Shown here: positions 29,913 to 36,676 of the stretch, piece by piece
Position numbering within the stretch: position 1 is the stretch's first letter
Layout of the letters: each line of letters begins with the position of its first letter
Source of the DNA: an uncultured Pelagibacteraceae bacterium
Lineage (GTDB): Bacteria > Pseudomonadota > Alphaproteobacteria > Pelagibacterales > Pelagibacteraceae
Length of the DNA: 64,000 bases
Direction of reading: 5' to 3'
NCBI GenBank assembly: GCA_902634885.1
Contig: CACPLR010000004.1
Coordinates: 1 to 64,000, forward strand
Translations under genes and position numbers: made by a program
Notes under the pieces: generated by a model
Told to the model about the DNA's origin: nothing
Database searches by the model: none
The model's input: the letters and a program-made list of their open reading frames with translations, nothing else

Positions 29913-30748
29913 GGGGTGCAATAATAAACCTTTCAGCTTGGTTAATTCTGCCGTTTATGGATGCCATTGCAAAATATCTTTCTTATTCTTTACCTGTATT
30001 GCAAGTAACGTGGTTTAGATTTTTTTTTAGTACTCTAATCACTTTGTTATTTATTTTTATATTTTCAAGAAATTCTTTAGTCTCTTCTAAAAATTTAAAG
30101 TCTCAAATTATAAGAGGATTACTACTATTAACTTCAAGCGTATTATTTTTTTATTCAATATCGATAATCTCTTTAGCTAAAGCATTAACAATAGCTTTTA
30201 TTTGTCCATTAATGGTTACTGCTTTATCACCTTTTTTTTTAAAGGAGAGGGTGGGGTCAAGAAGATGGACAGCCGTTATAATAGGTTTTATGGGGGTTTT
30301 GATTGTAATTAGACCAGGAATTGTAGAATTTAATTGGGCTAGTTTTGCAGCACTAGGTACTGGTTTTTGTTACGCTTTATATTTAATAGTAACTAGAAAA
30401 TTAAAAAACACAGATAATGGATTATTAACATTGCTAATCACGAGCTTTGTTGGAACCCTAGTTTTAAGTTTATATTTACCCTTTATTTGGGTTAAACCAA
30501 CTTTTTCGGAGTATTTATTCGCTATAAATATGGGTTTAATAGCTGCCTTAGCTCATGGTATGATTATCATTTCCTACAATTATTCAGATGCTAGCAAGCT
30601 GGCTCCTTTGGGTTACTTTGAGATTATTACTAATATTTTAATTGGTTATATTTGGTTCTCTGATATTCCTGACAAGTACACTATTATTGGACTTTTAATT
30701 ATTATTTTATCAGGTGTTTATGTGTTTAGAAAAGAACAATCTATATAA
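29909..30748 (+). CDS. EamA/DMT family transporter
   Basis: A 279-residue permease with ten predicted helices in two EamA halves. Marks are LPFMDAIAKYLSYSLPVLQVTWFR at the start and IALAKALTIAF...LTALSPFFLKERVGSRRWTAVIIGFMGV-type stretch near residue 95. Similar proteins include S-adenosylmethionine and riboflavin-type exporters, but the substrate is not deducible. Last gene of the run from 20650; the island with few genes begins after it. Confidence 0.83.
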   Translation: MRGAIINLSAWLILPFMDAIAKYLSYSLPVLQVTWFRFFFSTLITLLFIFIFSRNSLVSSKNLKSQIIRGLLLLTSSVLFFYSISIISLAKALTIAFICPLMVTALSPFFLKERVGSRRWTAVIIGFMGVLIVIRPGIVEFNWASFAALGTGFCYALYLIVTRKLKNTDNGLLTLLITSFVGTLVLSLYLPFIWVKPTFSEYLFAINMGLIAALAHGMIIISYNYSDASKLAPLGYFEIITNILIGYIWFSDIPDKYTIIGLLIIILSGVYVFRKEQSI

Positions 30749-31238
30749 ATGCAAAGTATACTTTAATATAAACTAAAATATTAATATATACATATAAACT
30801 ATTGTAATTATTATTAATTTTATATTACTTAAAGTAAAATATAATATAGAAATATATCTTATCTATCACCTAAACAATGAAATTTTAATTTATATTTAGA
30901 CATTTCATACTACTCAATCGCAAAAAATAATTAAAATTGTTAAATAATACAGATAAATTGATCAAAGTAATCTAATAATCTTTTAAATTAATGGTATTTA
31001 TTTGAGAAAGGTGAGAGGACAACAAAATAAAAGTTAAAAATTTCCTAAATATTAAATAAAAAAAATCGATAAAACTGGGAATTTCTATCAGTAATGCATT
31101 TATCGAATATAGCATTTAATGAGCCATAGAGGGGTCAATTTCAAAGATTTATTGATATATAGTGCAACTTATAGGAGTAATATAAATATAACAACTATAT
31201 ATGGGTAAAAATTAAAAAAACGTTGATTTTTCTTACTT
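30749..31238. other. 490-bp stretch with no gene
   Basis: I see no coding frame above a dozen codons and no RNA gene here. Most of it is plain A+T; the only clear symmetric element is a 12-bp palindrome AAAGTATACTTT at 30753-30764 just after the DMT stop. In a chromosome whose genes mostly overlap, an empty stretch of this size marks the edge of the accessory region. Confidence 0.6.
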
Positions 31239-31514
31239 TTAAACGAAAATTCCCTCTTTTTTTAAGAGTTTTTTCTTGGTTTTAATGCCTCCAGGACCCG
31301 AATATCCACCTAGGGACCCGTCAGATCTGATAACTCTATGGCAAGGTATTTTAGGTGCATTTGGGTTTTTTCCAACCGCATTTGCTACAGCTCGAGCAGC
31401 TTTTGGCATATTTATGGCTTTTGCAATCTCTAAATAGGATCTAACTTGACCTTTAGGAATGGTTTTGAGGTGATTCCACACTTTTAACTGAAATTTGGTA
31501 CCTTTTAAGATCAT
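31239..31514 (-). CDS. MGMT-type alkyltransferase, C-terminal domain only
   Basis: A 91-residue stand-alone version of the active domain of O6-alkylguanine-DNA alkyltransferase. It has FQLKVWNHLKTIPKGQVRSY, the RAVANAVGKNPNAPKIPCHRVI core with the acceptor Cys, and SDGSLGGYSG. With the Cys present, repair activity is plausible; such short forms usually lack the N-terminal ribonuclease-like half. The frame stays open upstream to a GTG at 31607, but those 31 codons lie inside a folded RNA element and resemble no protein, so I choose the ATG at 31514. Confidence 0.8.
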   Translation of the reverse strand: MILKGTKFQLKVWNHLKTIPKGQVRSYLEIAKAINMPKAARAVANAVGKNPNAPKIPCHRVIRSDGSLGGYSGPGGIKTKKKLLKKEGIFV

Positions 31515-31516
31515 TT

Positions 31517-31740
31517 TAAAAGAAAACCCTGTTACCTTGTACCTTTTCAGGCACAAAGAACAGTAGTTTTGGCACGTCGTTGTATGCGCTACCGCCATGC
31601 CTTTCACTTCGCTATTTTAGCGCTACTCAGCGAAGTTTTCTGCCCTCTAGGCTTGAATCTCTCGATTTTTCCCTAGATGGTCAGTTAAGAGTTGCCTCTT
31701 AATTCATATTTAATCTATCATATGACCACTTTAGAGGATA
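31517..31740 (-). ncRNA. candidate structured RNA upstream of the alkyltransferase gene
   Basis: This stretch is about 48% G+C over 31561-31680, far above its surroundings, and folds well as minus-strand RNA. Helices: TTAAGAG-GCAA-CTCTTAA (31685-31702) inside an outer GGTCA/TGACC pair (31679-31683 with 31723-31727); TCTAGG/CCTAGA (31646-31651 with 31672-31677) enclosing AATC-GAGA-GATT; an 8-bp stem ACTTCGCT/AGCGAAGT (31606-31613 with 31629-31636); GGCATG/CGTGCC (31571-31576 with 31596-31601); and a long GAAA-capped hairpin (31523-31570). Three loops are GNRA tetraloops on this strand, and helix wobbles are G-U here but would be A-C on the other strand. Two loops can also pair (GCGCTA with TAGCGC). 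I do not recognise the family; the ends are approximate. Confidence 0.65.
31518..31570 (-). terminator. terminator-like hairpin directly before the alkyltransferase start
   Basis: On the minus strand CTGTT and AACAG (5 bp) continue through a one-base bulge into a 10-bp helix (two G-U pairs) capped by GAAA. It is followed by GGTTTTCTTTT, ending 3 bases before the ATG at 31514. Flanking AAAAC/GTTTT can extend the stem. The form fits an intrinsic terminator, either ending the RNA above or acting as an attenuator of the alkyltransferase gene. Confidence 0.55.
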
Positions 31741-31794
31741 TCACTTTATTGTTGAATTTAATGGTTTTTTAACACCTGTGAATAGCGTTAATAA

Positions 31795-32013
31795 CTAACT
31801 TGGCTTCACAATTATTAATATAAAATATGAAACATAAAACAGAACAGTCATGATACCTAAGAAATAAACCTCTATAGATTTGCCATTTTTCTTAAACACT
31901 AAATAAGTAAGCAATGTTAATCCAAAAGAAATAATCAAAAAATATATTGGCTCAATTGAGCCATCCATAGACACCATAGTCATAGATTTTAAACTATTGA
32001 CATTTAAAATCAC
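31795..32013 (-). CDS. small two-helix membrane protein, unknown
   Basis: A 72-residue frame with two hydrophobic helices (about residues 23-40 and 49-68) separated by a short FKKNGKS loop. I recognise no family. The listed start is GTG at 32013; an ATG at 31983 (MTMVSMDGS) would shorten it by ten residues and keep both helices, and no clear ribosome site decides between them. It is divergent from the recombinase gene, with the 35-bp dyad between them, and is followed on its own strand by the folded RNA. It may belong to the same cassette as the recombinase. Confidence 0.5.
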   Translation of the reverse strand: MILNVNSLKSMTMVSMDGSIEPIYFLIISFGLTLLTYLVFKKNGKSIEVYFLGIMTVLFYVSYFILIIVKPS

Positions 32014-32025
32014 TTAATATATTAC
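31997..32025 (+). promoter_or_regulatory. candidate promoter of the recombinase gene
   Basis: A consensus TTGACA (31997-32002) is followed, 17 bp on, by TATTAC (32020-32025). Transcription would begin near 32032, inside the dyad at 32021-32055, so a protein bound to the dyad would block this promoter. Confidence 0.42.
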
Positions 32026-32055
32026 TAGTGATAATTAATTGTTATCAATAGTAAT
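32021..32055. repeat. 35-bp dyad before the recombinase gene (candidate core site or operator)
   Basis: Arms ATTACTAGTGATAA (32021-32034) and TTATCAATAGTAAT (32042-32055) match at 13 of 14 positions as an inverted repeat around the 7-bp centre TTAATTG. The inner ATAA-N7-TTAT layout is like tyrosine-recombinase core sites such as dif. It ends 3 bp before the recombinase ATG and overlaps its candidate promoter. Confidence 0.6.
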
Positions 32056-32058
32056 TGT

Positions 32059-33012
32059 ATGACTGAATTAACTACAGACCTAAAATTGCTTCATGAGGCA
32101 ACTTTAAATAACCTTAAAAGCTCTAGAGCAAATAACACTTTGAGAGCATATAAATCAGACTTCAAAGATTTTGCAGCTTTTTGTGCAAAACATGTTTTGA
32201 ATTCATTGCCATCAGATCCAAAAATTGTATCTTTATATTTAACCCATCTTTCTAAAAATTCAAAAATTAGCACCTTAAGAAGAAGATTAGTGTCGATTAG
32301 TATGGTGCATAAACTTAAAGGACATTATTTAGATACAAAACATCCGATAATTATTGAAAATTTAATGGGAATAAGAAGGGTAAAAGGAAGCATTCAAAAA
32401 GGAAAAAAACCTTTATTAATTAATAATTTAAAATCGATAATTAACGTAATAGATGAGCAAAAAATTGAAAACATAAAAAAATTTAGAGATAAGTCAATTA
32501 TACTAGTGGGCTTTGGAGGTGGTTTTAGACGAACTGAGCTTATTTCAATTGATTATGAAGATCTAGAATTTGTACCTGAGGGTGTTAAAATCACTATCAG
32601 AAGATCAAAAACTGATCAATTTGGTGAGGGAATGATCAAAGGACTACCCTACTTTACCAATGAAGCCTATTGTCCTGTAGTCAATCTTAAAAATTGGTTA
32701 GAAATTTCTAAAATTAAGTCTGGACCTATATTTAGAAGATTTTCCAAAGGCTTATCTCTAACAGAAAAAAGATTAACCGACCAATCAGTAGTTTTATTAA
32801 TGAAAGAGTATTTAAATTTAGCAGGCATTGAGAATAAAAATTTTGCAGGTCACAGTTTAAGATCTGGTTTTGCAACCGTTGCTGCAGAAGCTGGTGCGGA
32901 TGAACGTAGTATTATGGCAATGACTGGTCACAAAACAACACAAATGGTTAGAAGATACATTAGAGAAGCAAATATATTTAAGAATAATGCTTTAAATAAA
33001 ATTAAAATTTAG
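32059..33012 (+). CDS. tyrosine-type site-specific recombinase/integrase
   Basis: Cuts and rejoins DNA at inverted core sites through a covalent tyrosine link. The 317-residue protein has an N-terminal SAM-like core-binding domain (residues about 15-95, SSRANNTLRAYKSDFKDFAAFC) and a catalytic domain with Arg in GGGFRRTELISI (near 157), Lys in RRSKTDQ, HSLRSGF (HxxR, near 267), GHK in MTGHKTTQ and the nucleophile Tyr in MVRRYIRE (near 302). The set is complete, so it should be active. It does not look like XerC/XerD at the N-terminus. It lies between the folded RNA and the glycosyltransferases; its stop overlaps that of the fucosyltransferase. Confidence 0.88.
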   Translation: MTELTTDLKLLHEATLNNLKSSRANNTLRAYKSDFKDFAAFCAKHVLNSLPSDPKIVSLYLTHLSKNSKISTLRRRLVSISMVHKLKGHYLDTKHPIIIENLMGIRRVKGSIQKGKKPLLINNLKSIINVIDEQKIENIKKFRDKSIILVGFGGGFRRTELISIDYEDLEFVPEGVKITIRRSKTDQFGEGMIKGLPYFTNEAYCPVVNLKNWLEISKIKSGPIFRRFSKGLSLTEKRLTDQSVVLLMKEYLNLAGIENKNFAGHSLRSGFATVAAEAGADERSIMAMTGHKTTQMVRRYIREANIFKNNALNKIKI

Positions 33013-33941
33013 ATTGATATCCAATCTTTAGGCCAAAAATTTTCATTATTTGATGGATTTAAATTAGAAGGCCTAGTACAAATTTTATCCAAATTCTTAT
33101 TTAACCATGCCCCCCACCAGTGAAATGTGGAAGGTCCTACAATAAAATGTTTAGCATATTGAAAAAGATCAAAATCGTTTATTACGTTTTCATTAATTAA
33201 ATGATATTTTTTTATAATTAATCTATTTGATAATTTATCAAAATTTTTGTAGTCGTTAGTCCAAATAAAATATTGTGGATTTTGAACTTTTTTTTCAATA
33301 AAGTTTATTGATCTGTTAATATAATCAATAATTTGATTGGTAAAAAAGTCTGATTTTTCTTTGTTTTTTACTGTATCCGTTAGACCAATTTGATCCGAAA
33401 ACCTATTTCTTCTTATATGAATGGAAATTGAATTATTATTACTTAATTGTTCGACAATAGAGTTTTTGTGATTAATTAATTCTTTTTTAGTTTTAAAAAA
33501 ATTTGATAAATCCTTCTTAAATTCGTTAAAATATTCATAATTTTCAAAGTTTCCTTGAACATAAATGTTATCAGAAAAATTTATTTCTGATAGATTGGTA
33601 TAATTTTGAACTATTTTTAAATTATTTTGTTTTATCGATTTTTCTTTAAAAAAAACTTGCTTATTTGAAAATTTATCAATTAGGATTAATAATTTTTTTT
33701 TTATTTTTTTATGTAATTTGTCGTAAATATATTCTTTCGGAGCATAATTTTGATCAATATTGAACGAGTCTAACATATATTTTTGATGTTTTCTCAAAGT
33801 GTTTTTTTTAAATGAGTAACCGCTTTGATTATCTATAAAAAGCTCATAATTTAGTTTTTTTGCCATTGAATAGGCGTGTGCATACATAAATAACTGATTT
33901 CCCAAACCTTCTGCTATTTCTACAATAATTTTTTTTGTCAT
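33009..33941 (-). CDS. glycosyltransferase family 11 (alpha-1,2-fucosyltransferase type)
   Basis: Likely adds fucose to a surface glycan. The 310-residue protein has the family start IAEGLGNQLFMYAHAYSMAKKLNY, ISIHIRRNRFSD (near residue 174, the HxRR motif of GT11) and GPSTFHWWGAWLNK near residue 271. The HIRRGDY of most members reads HIRRNRF. It is the last of the minus-strand glycosyltransferase genes and is distinctly A+T-rich. Confidence 0.82.
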   Translation of the reverse strand: MTKKIIVEIAEGLGNQLFMYAHAYSMAKKLNYELFIDNQSGYSFKKNTLRKHQKYMLDSFNIDQNYAPKEYIYDKLHKKIKKKLLILIDKFSNKQVFFKEKSIKQNNLKIVQNYTNLSEINFSDNIYVQGNFENYEYFNEFKKDLSNFFKTKKELINHKNSIVEQLSNNNSISIHIRRNRFSDQIGLTDTVKNKEKSDFFTNQIIDYINRSINFIEKKVQNPQYFIWTNDYKNFDKLSNRLIIKKYHLINENVINDFDLFQYAKHFIVGPSTFHWWGAWLNKNLDKICTRPSNLNPSNNENFWPKDWISI

Positions 33942-33965
33942 TTAAAACATTTTTTTAAATAGAAT

Positions 33966-34226
33966 TTAATTATGTTCTGATTGTAATCTGTATAATAAAA
34001 AATTTTTATTTGTATTGCCAAGATTAAAGTATTTTACATCATTAATAATACAATAATTTTTATTATTATTATAAACATCAATTTTATTACCTAATTTGGA
34101 TAATCCATTAGATAAATAAATAATAGCAATTTCACCACTCCTAATACGTTTTGAATTCAAATCATATTTTTGCATACAGGATTGTAGAATTATCCAAGGA
34201 ACAAATTTTAGTTTAAATATATTCAA
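33966..34226 (-). pseudogene. N-terminal fragment of a GT4-like glycosyltransferase
   Basis: An 86-residue frame without a proper start (TTG at 34226; no ATG before the upstream stop at 34248). IRSGEIAIIYLSNGLSKLGNKIDVYNN resembles the N-terminal GG-x-E-x-x-x-x-x-L-x-x-x-L-x-x-x-G-H-x-V pattern of family 4 enzymes, but the donor-binding C-terminal half is absent: the frame stops at 33966, 25 bp before the fucosyltransferase start. I read it as a remnant left by rearrangement. A short functional protein cannot be excluded. Confidence 0.5.
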
Positions 34227-34236
34227 AAATAATACT

Positions 34237-35232
34237 CTAAAAAAAATTTAGTTTTAAAATATCCTTTGTTACCTGTTTTATATCATTTCTAAAAACAGTT
34301 TTGATATTAGTCATATGCCCAATCCAAAAATTAGAAGTAATTACTCTGTCTTTTTGAATAAGAGCAATAGTTTTTTTGTTTAAAGAATGTGACACATGAC
34401 TAATTGCACCTTCACAACAAATTAAAATTTCAGAATTATTTACTATGTTTTCGAGGTCTCTAAAAGAACTTTGTTCAATAAATTTTACAGTTTTTTTTTC
34501 AATTTTATTTTGAGGATCTTTAATATTTTTAAAATATTTATTTTTAAATTCATTCATAATTTTAACTTTTGTAACGCCTTGTGTAATGACTATGTTGCAT
34601 TTAAATTTTTTAATTAATGCTTTTAAAAATATGTAAATGGACTCGGTTTTAAGATTCATGTAATCAAAATCATGAAAATAATAATTTTCAAACCATTTTT
34701 CATCTAAATGAAGATGTACATAAGGTTTTTGTAATTTAAATTTATTTTTAATAAATTTATAATTTTTATAATAATTAATTAATTTTGGAGATTTAATATC
34801 CAGGTAATTTAATAGTATTTGAAAATTTTTATATTGAGTATTTGTCTCTGTATTTTTTATATATTTATTATAAAATAAACCAATTAAATACTTTGGATAA
34901 AAATCTTTCAAGAAACAAATTTTAATTTTTGAATTAATAAAAATACCACTTAGAAAGGACCTTCGTTTTCCATCAAGAACAATTAAGTAATCATAATTTT
35001 TATTTTTAATTTGAAGGAAAAGATTAAAAAAATCTAAAATTTTATTTTTTGTTTTATCAAAGATAAAAATATTATTTATGTATTTGAAATTTTTAATATA
35101 TTTTGAATTGTATGTAGAAGCCACGATATCAACTTGATTTTTTCTTGATACATCTGATATAGAATTAGTTACTAACTGAGATGTTATAAAATCCCCTATT
35201 CTATCAGTTCTAAAAATTAAAAATTTAGCCAT
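34237..35232 (-). CDS. glycosyltransferase family 9-like protein (heptosyltransferase type)
   Basis: A 331-residue protein with the family 9 opening MAKFLIFRTDRIGDFITSQLV (the RxDRIGD motif) and a C-terminal half with EILICCEGAISHVSHSLNKKTIALI, equivalent to the D/E-x-G-x-x-H nucleotide-sugar site. Family 9 enzymes add heptose or related sugars to lipopolysaccharide core. I use the ATG at 35232, which overlaps the upstream stop by 8 nt and starts the motif directly; an upstream TTG frame exists. Part of the minus-strand glycan cluster. Confidence 0.75.
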   Translation of the reverse strand: MAKFLIFRTDRIGDFITSQLVTNSISDVSRKNQVDIVASTYNSKYIKNFKYINNIFIFDKTKNKILDFFNLFLQIKNKNYDYLIVLDGKRRSFLSGIFINSKIKICFLKDFYPKYLIGLFYNKYIKNTETNTQYKNFQILLNYLDIKSPKLINYYKNYKFIKNKFKLQKPYVHLHLDEKWFENYYFHDFDYMNLKTESIYIFLKALIKKFKCNIVITQGVTKVKIMNEFKNKYFKNIKDPQNKIEKKTVKFIEQSSFRDLENIVNNSEILICCEGAISHVSHSLNKKTIALIQKDRVITSNFWIGHMTNIKTVFRNDIKQVTKDILKLNFF

Positions 35233-36265
35233 CGTGCCAAATTTGCTTATTTTTAATTTTTTCACCTAGGGTTTTTTTAACCATATACTCAGCTATTAAT
35301 TTGTTATTAAAAATTTTGTGCGCTTTTTTATGACCATTTTGTGCAATTTTTTTTCGTAATTTATTATTTTTTTTATAAAATAAAATTTTCGAGTTAAGAT
35401 CACCAGCGCTACTGTAAAAAACCATCTCATCTTTGTTAAAAAAATCTTGATAGTGATAATCCTTATGTTCAAAAGTAAGAATACCATTACCTAGTAAAGT
35501 GGCCATTCTTTCACTTGAATAGTATTTGATTGGCTTACCTCTTGTAATATTTATGCCCATATTGCATTTACTTATTTCCTCAAAGTATTTAGATCCCCAT
35601 ACAGGATTTTTTTTATATCCAAAAAAGTTATTTTTAGTTTTGTTTGTAATTTTTTTTATAAATTCAACTCTTTCATCATAATGATTTTTTTTTAGTACAC
35701 CTCTATGTACACCATGACTAATAGCTAAAAAAACATCATATTCATTATCTTTCATGTAATTTTTATATACATCAATAGAGGGATCAACAGCATTTGGTAT
35801 AAAATAACAATTCTTGTCTAAAAAAGACAATTTACTTGGTGATGTTGTTATAAAATTAGCATCTGTGAATTGATATTTTAAATGAAATCTCTCTTTGTTT
35901 TTTTTATAGTCAGGTCCATGTTTAACTATTGGGTCAATAAACCACTGTGCAATTATAATATTTTTAAAGCTTTCTTTAATTTTTAACAAATCCAAATAAT
36001 TTAATCTATCGACATGACCAAAAAAAATTATATCTGGTTTAAAATTTTTTATATTTTCAATTATTTTATTAAAAAGATATTTTCTTGATCCAATATCAAA
36101 TATACTTTTTTTTTCTTTTTGTATATCCCTATCACTTATATGTAAGACAGAATAATTATTTAGTATAAAACCGTTGTTAATTTTTTTTGTGGTAGAATAG
36201 TATAATCTTCCATTATGTCTAAAATGAAGATCTGAAATATGTAATATTTTAGGTGGTATTTTCAT
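35225..36265 (-). CDS. CgeB-like glycosyltransferase
   Basis: A 346-residue protein that resembles the CgeB/DUF3880 group of GT-B glycosyltransferases: ILHISDLHF at the start, KPDIIFFGHVDRLNY (near residue 80), IAQWFIDPIVKHGPDY, YFIPNAVDP and a C-terminal ISKCNMGINITRGKPIKYYSSERMATLLGNG run with the acceptor/donor Glu. Substrates are unknown. It overlaps the GIY-YIG gene by 17 nt and the family 9 gene by 8 nt, so the three are probably one transcript. Confidence 0.7.
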   Translation of the reverse strand: MKIPPKILHISDLHFRHNGRLYYSTTKKINNGFILNNYSVLHISDRDIQKEKKSIFDIGSRKYLFNKIIENIKNFKPDIIFFGHVDRLNYLDLLKIKESFKNIIIAQWFIDPIVKHGPDYKKNKERFHLKYQFTDANFITTSPSKLSFLDKNCYFIPNAVDPSIDVYKNYMKDNEYDVFLAISHGVHRGVLKKNHYDERVEFIKKITNKTKNNFFGYKKNPVWGSKYFEEISKCNMGINITRGKPIKYYSSERMATLLGNGILTFEHKDYHYQDFFNKDEMVFYSSAGDLNSKILFYKKNNKLRKKIAQNGHKKAHKIFNNKLIAEYMVKKTLGEKIKNKQIWHDG

Positions 36266-36521
36266 ATTTTAATAAATATTTTTCTTTAATTATTTTTCTT
36301 TTTTTATAATTTTTTTTTAACTTATATTCTTCTTTTAATGCCGTTAATTTGTTATGATAGCTTTTCGAATAAATTATCCTCCATTTTCTTCCTTTTGTAA
36401 ATTTTGCACCCTTTGAACTATTGTGTTTTTTTAATCTTTTAACCAAATTATTTGTGTAACCCACGTAAGAAATATAGGTATTACTTGATTTTGTTAATAA
36501 CAAATAGACATAATGATTCAC
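36249..36521 (-). CDS. GIY-YIG nuclease family protein
   Basis: A 90-residue single-domain protein with YVYLLLTKSSNTYISYVGYTNNLVKRLKKHN and KGAKFTKGRKWRIIY, the layout of the small UPF0213/YhbQ-type GIY-YIG proteins. The GIY strand is read as YVY and YIG as YVG, as is usual. The start is GTG (36521); no in-frame ATG lies near. It stands between tRNA-Glu and the glycosyltransferases at the island edge. Its cellular target is unknown. Confidence 0.8.
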   Translation of the reverse strand: MNHYVYLLLTKSSNTYISYVGYTNNLVKRLKKHNSSKGAKFTKGRKWRIIYSKSYHNKLTALKEEYKLKKNYKKRKIIKEKYLLKYENTT

Positions 36522-36559
36522 TATTTAATAATATAGCAATGTTTGATTATATTAAATAA

Positions 36560-36634
36560 TGGCGGTCCCTAGGGGAATCGAACCCCTCTTTCATGGATGA
36601 AAACCATGTGTCCTAACCGATAGACGAAGGGACC
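36560..36634 (-). tRNA. tRNA-Glu (anticodon UUC)
   Basis: A 75-nt cloverleaf on the minus strand with encoded CCA. Acceptor arms GGTCCCT/AGGGACC pair, the anticodon arm CATGG-TTTTCAT-CCATG gives TTC, and the T arm has GGTTCGATTCC. It closes the accessory region on the right; I found no copy of its 3' end near the recombinase. Confidence 0.96.
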
Positions 36635-36676
36635 AGAAAGGAGGTCTTTTAGTTTAAAATATTTACATAATCAAGG

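Noticed and set aside
30749-31238. CRISPR array or other repeat array in the empty stretch
   Set aside because: No repeated unit of 20 bp or more was seen there or elsewhere in the window.
31515-31607. 31-codon N-terminal extension of the alkyltransferase frame from a GTG
   Set aside because: The bases form the terminator-like hairpin and RNA helices, the peptide resembles no family, and the domain starts cleanly at the ATG at 31514.
31517-31740. Identity of the folded RNA as two-piece tmRNA, RNase P RNA or SRP RNA
   Set aside because: No tag frame or GGTTCGA-type T arm with CCA, no GAGGAAAGTCC and no GGAAGCAGCC core were seen.
32059-33012. Recombinase as chromosomal XerC or XerD
   Set aside because: The N-terminal domain and the context in a glycan island differ from Xer proteins; the dyad spacing of 7 bp also differs from the 6-bp centre of dif.
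36560-36634. tRNA-Glu as attachment site of the island
   Set aside because: A duplicated 3' tRNA segment would be expected near the recombinase; I found only a 7-base match (TCCCTAG at 31670-31676), which is chance level.
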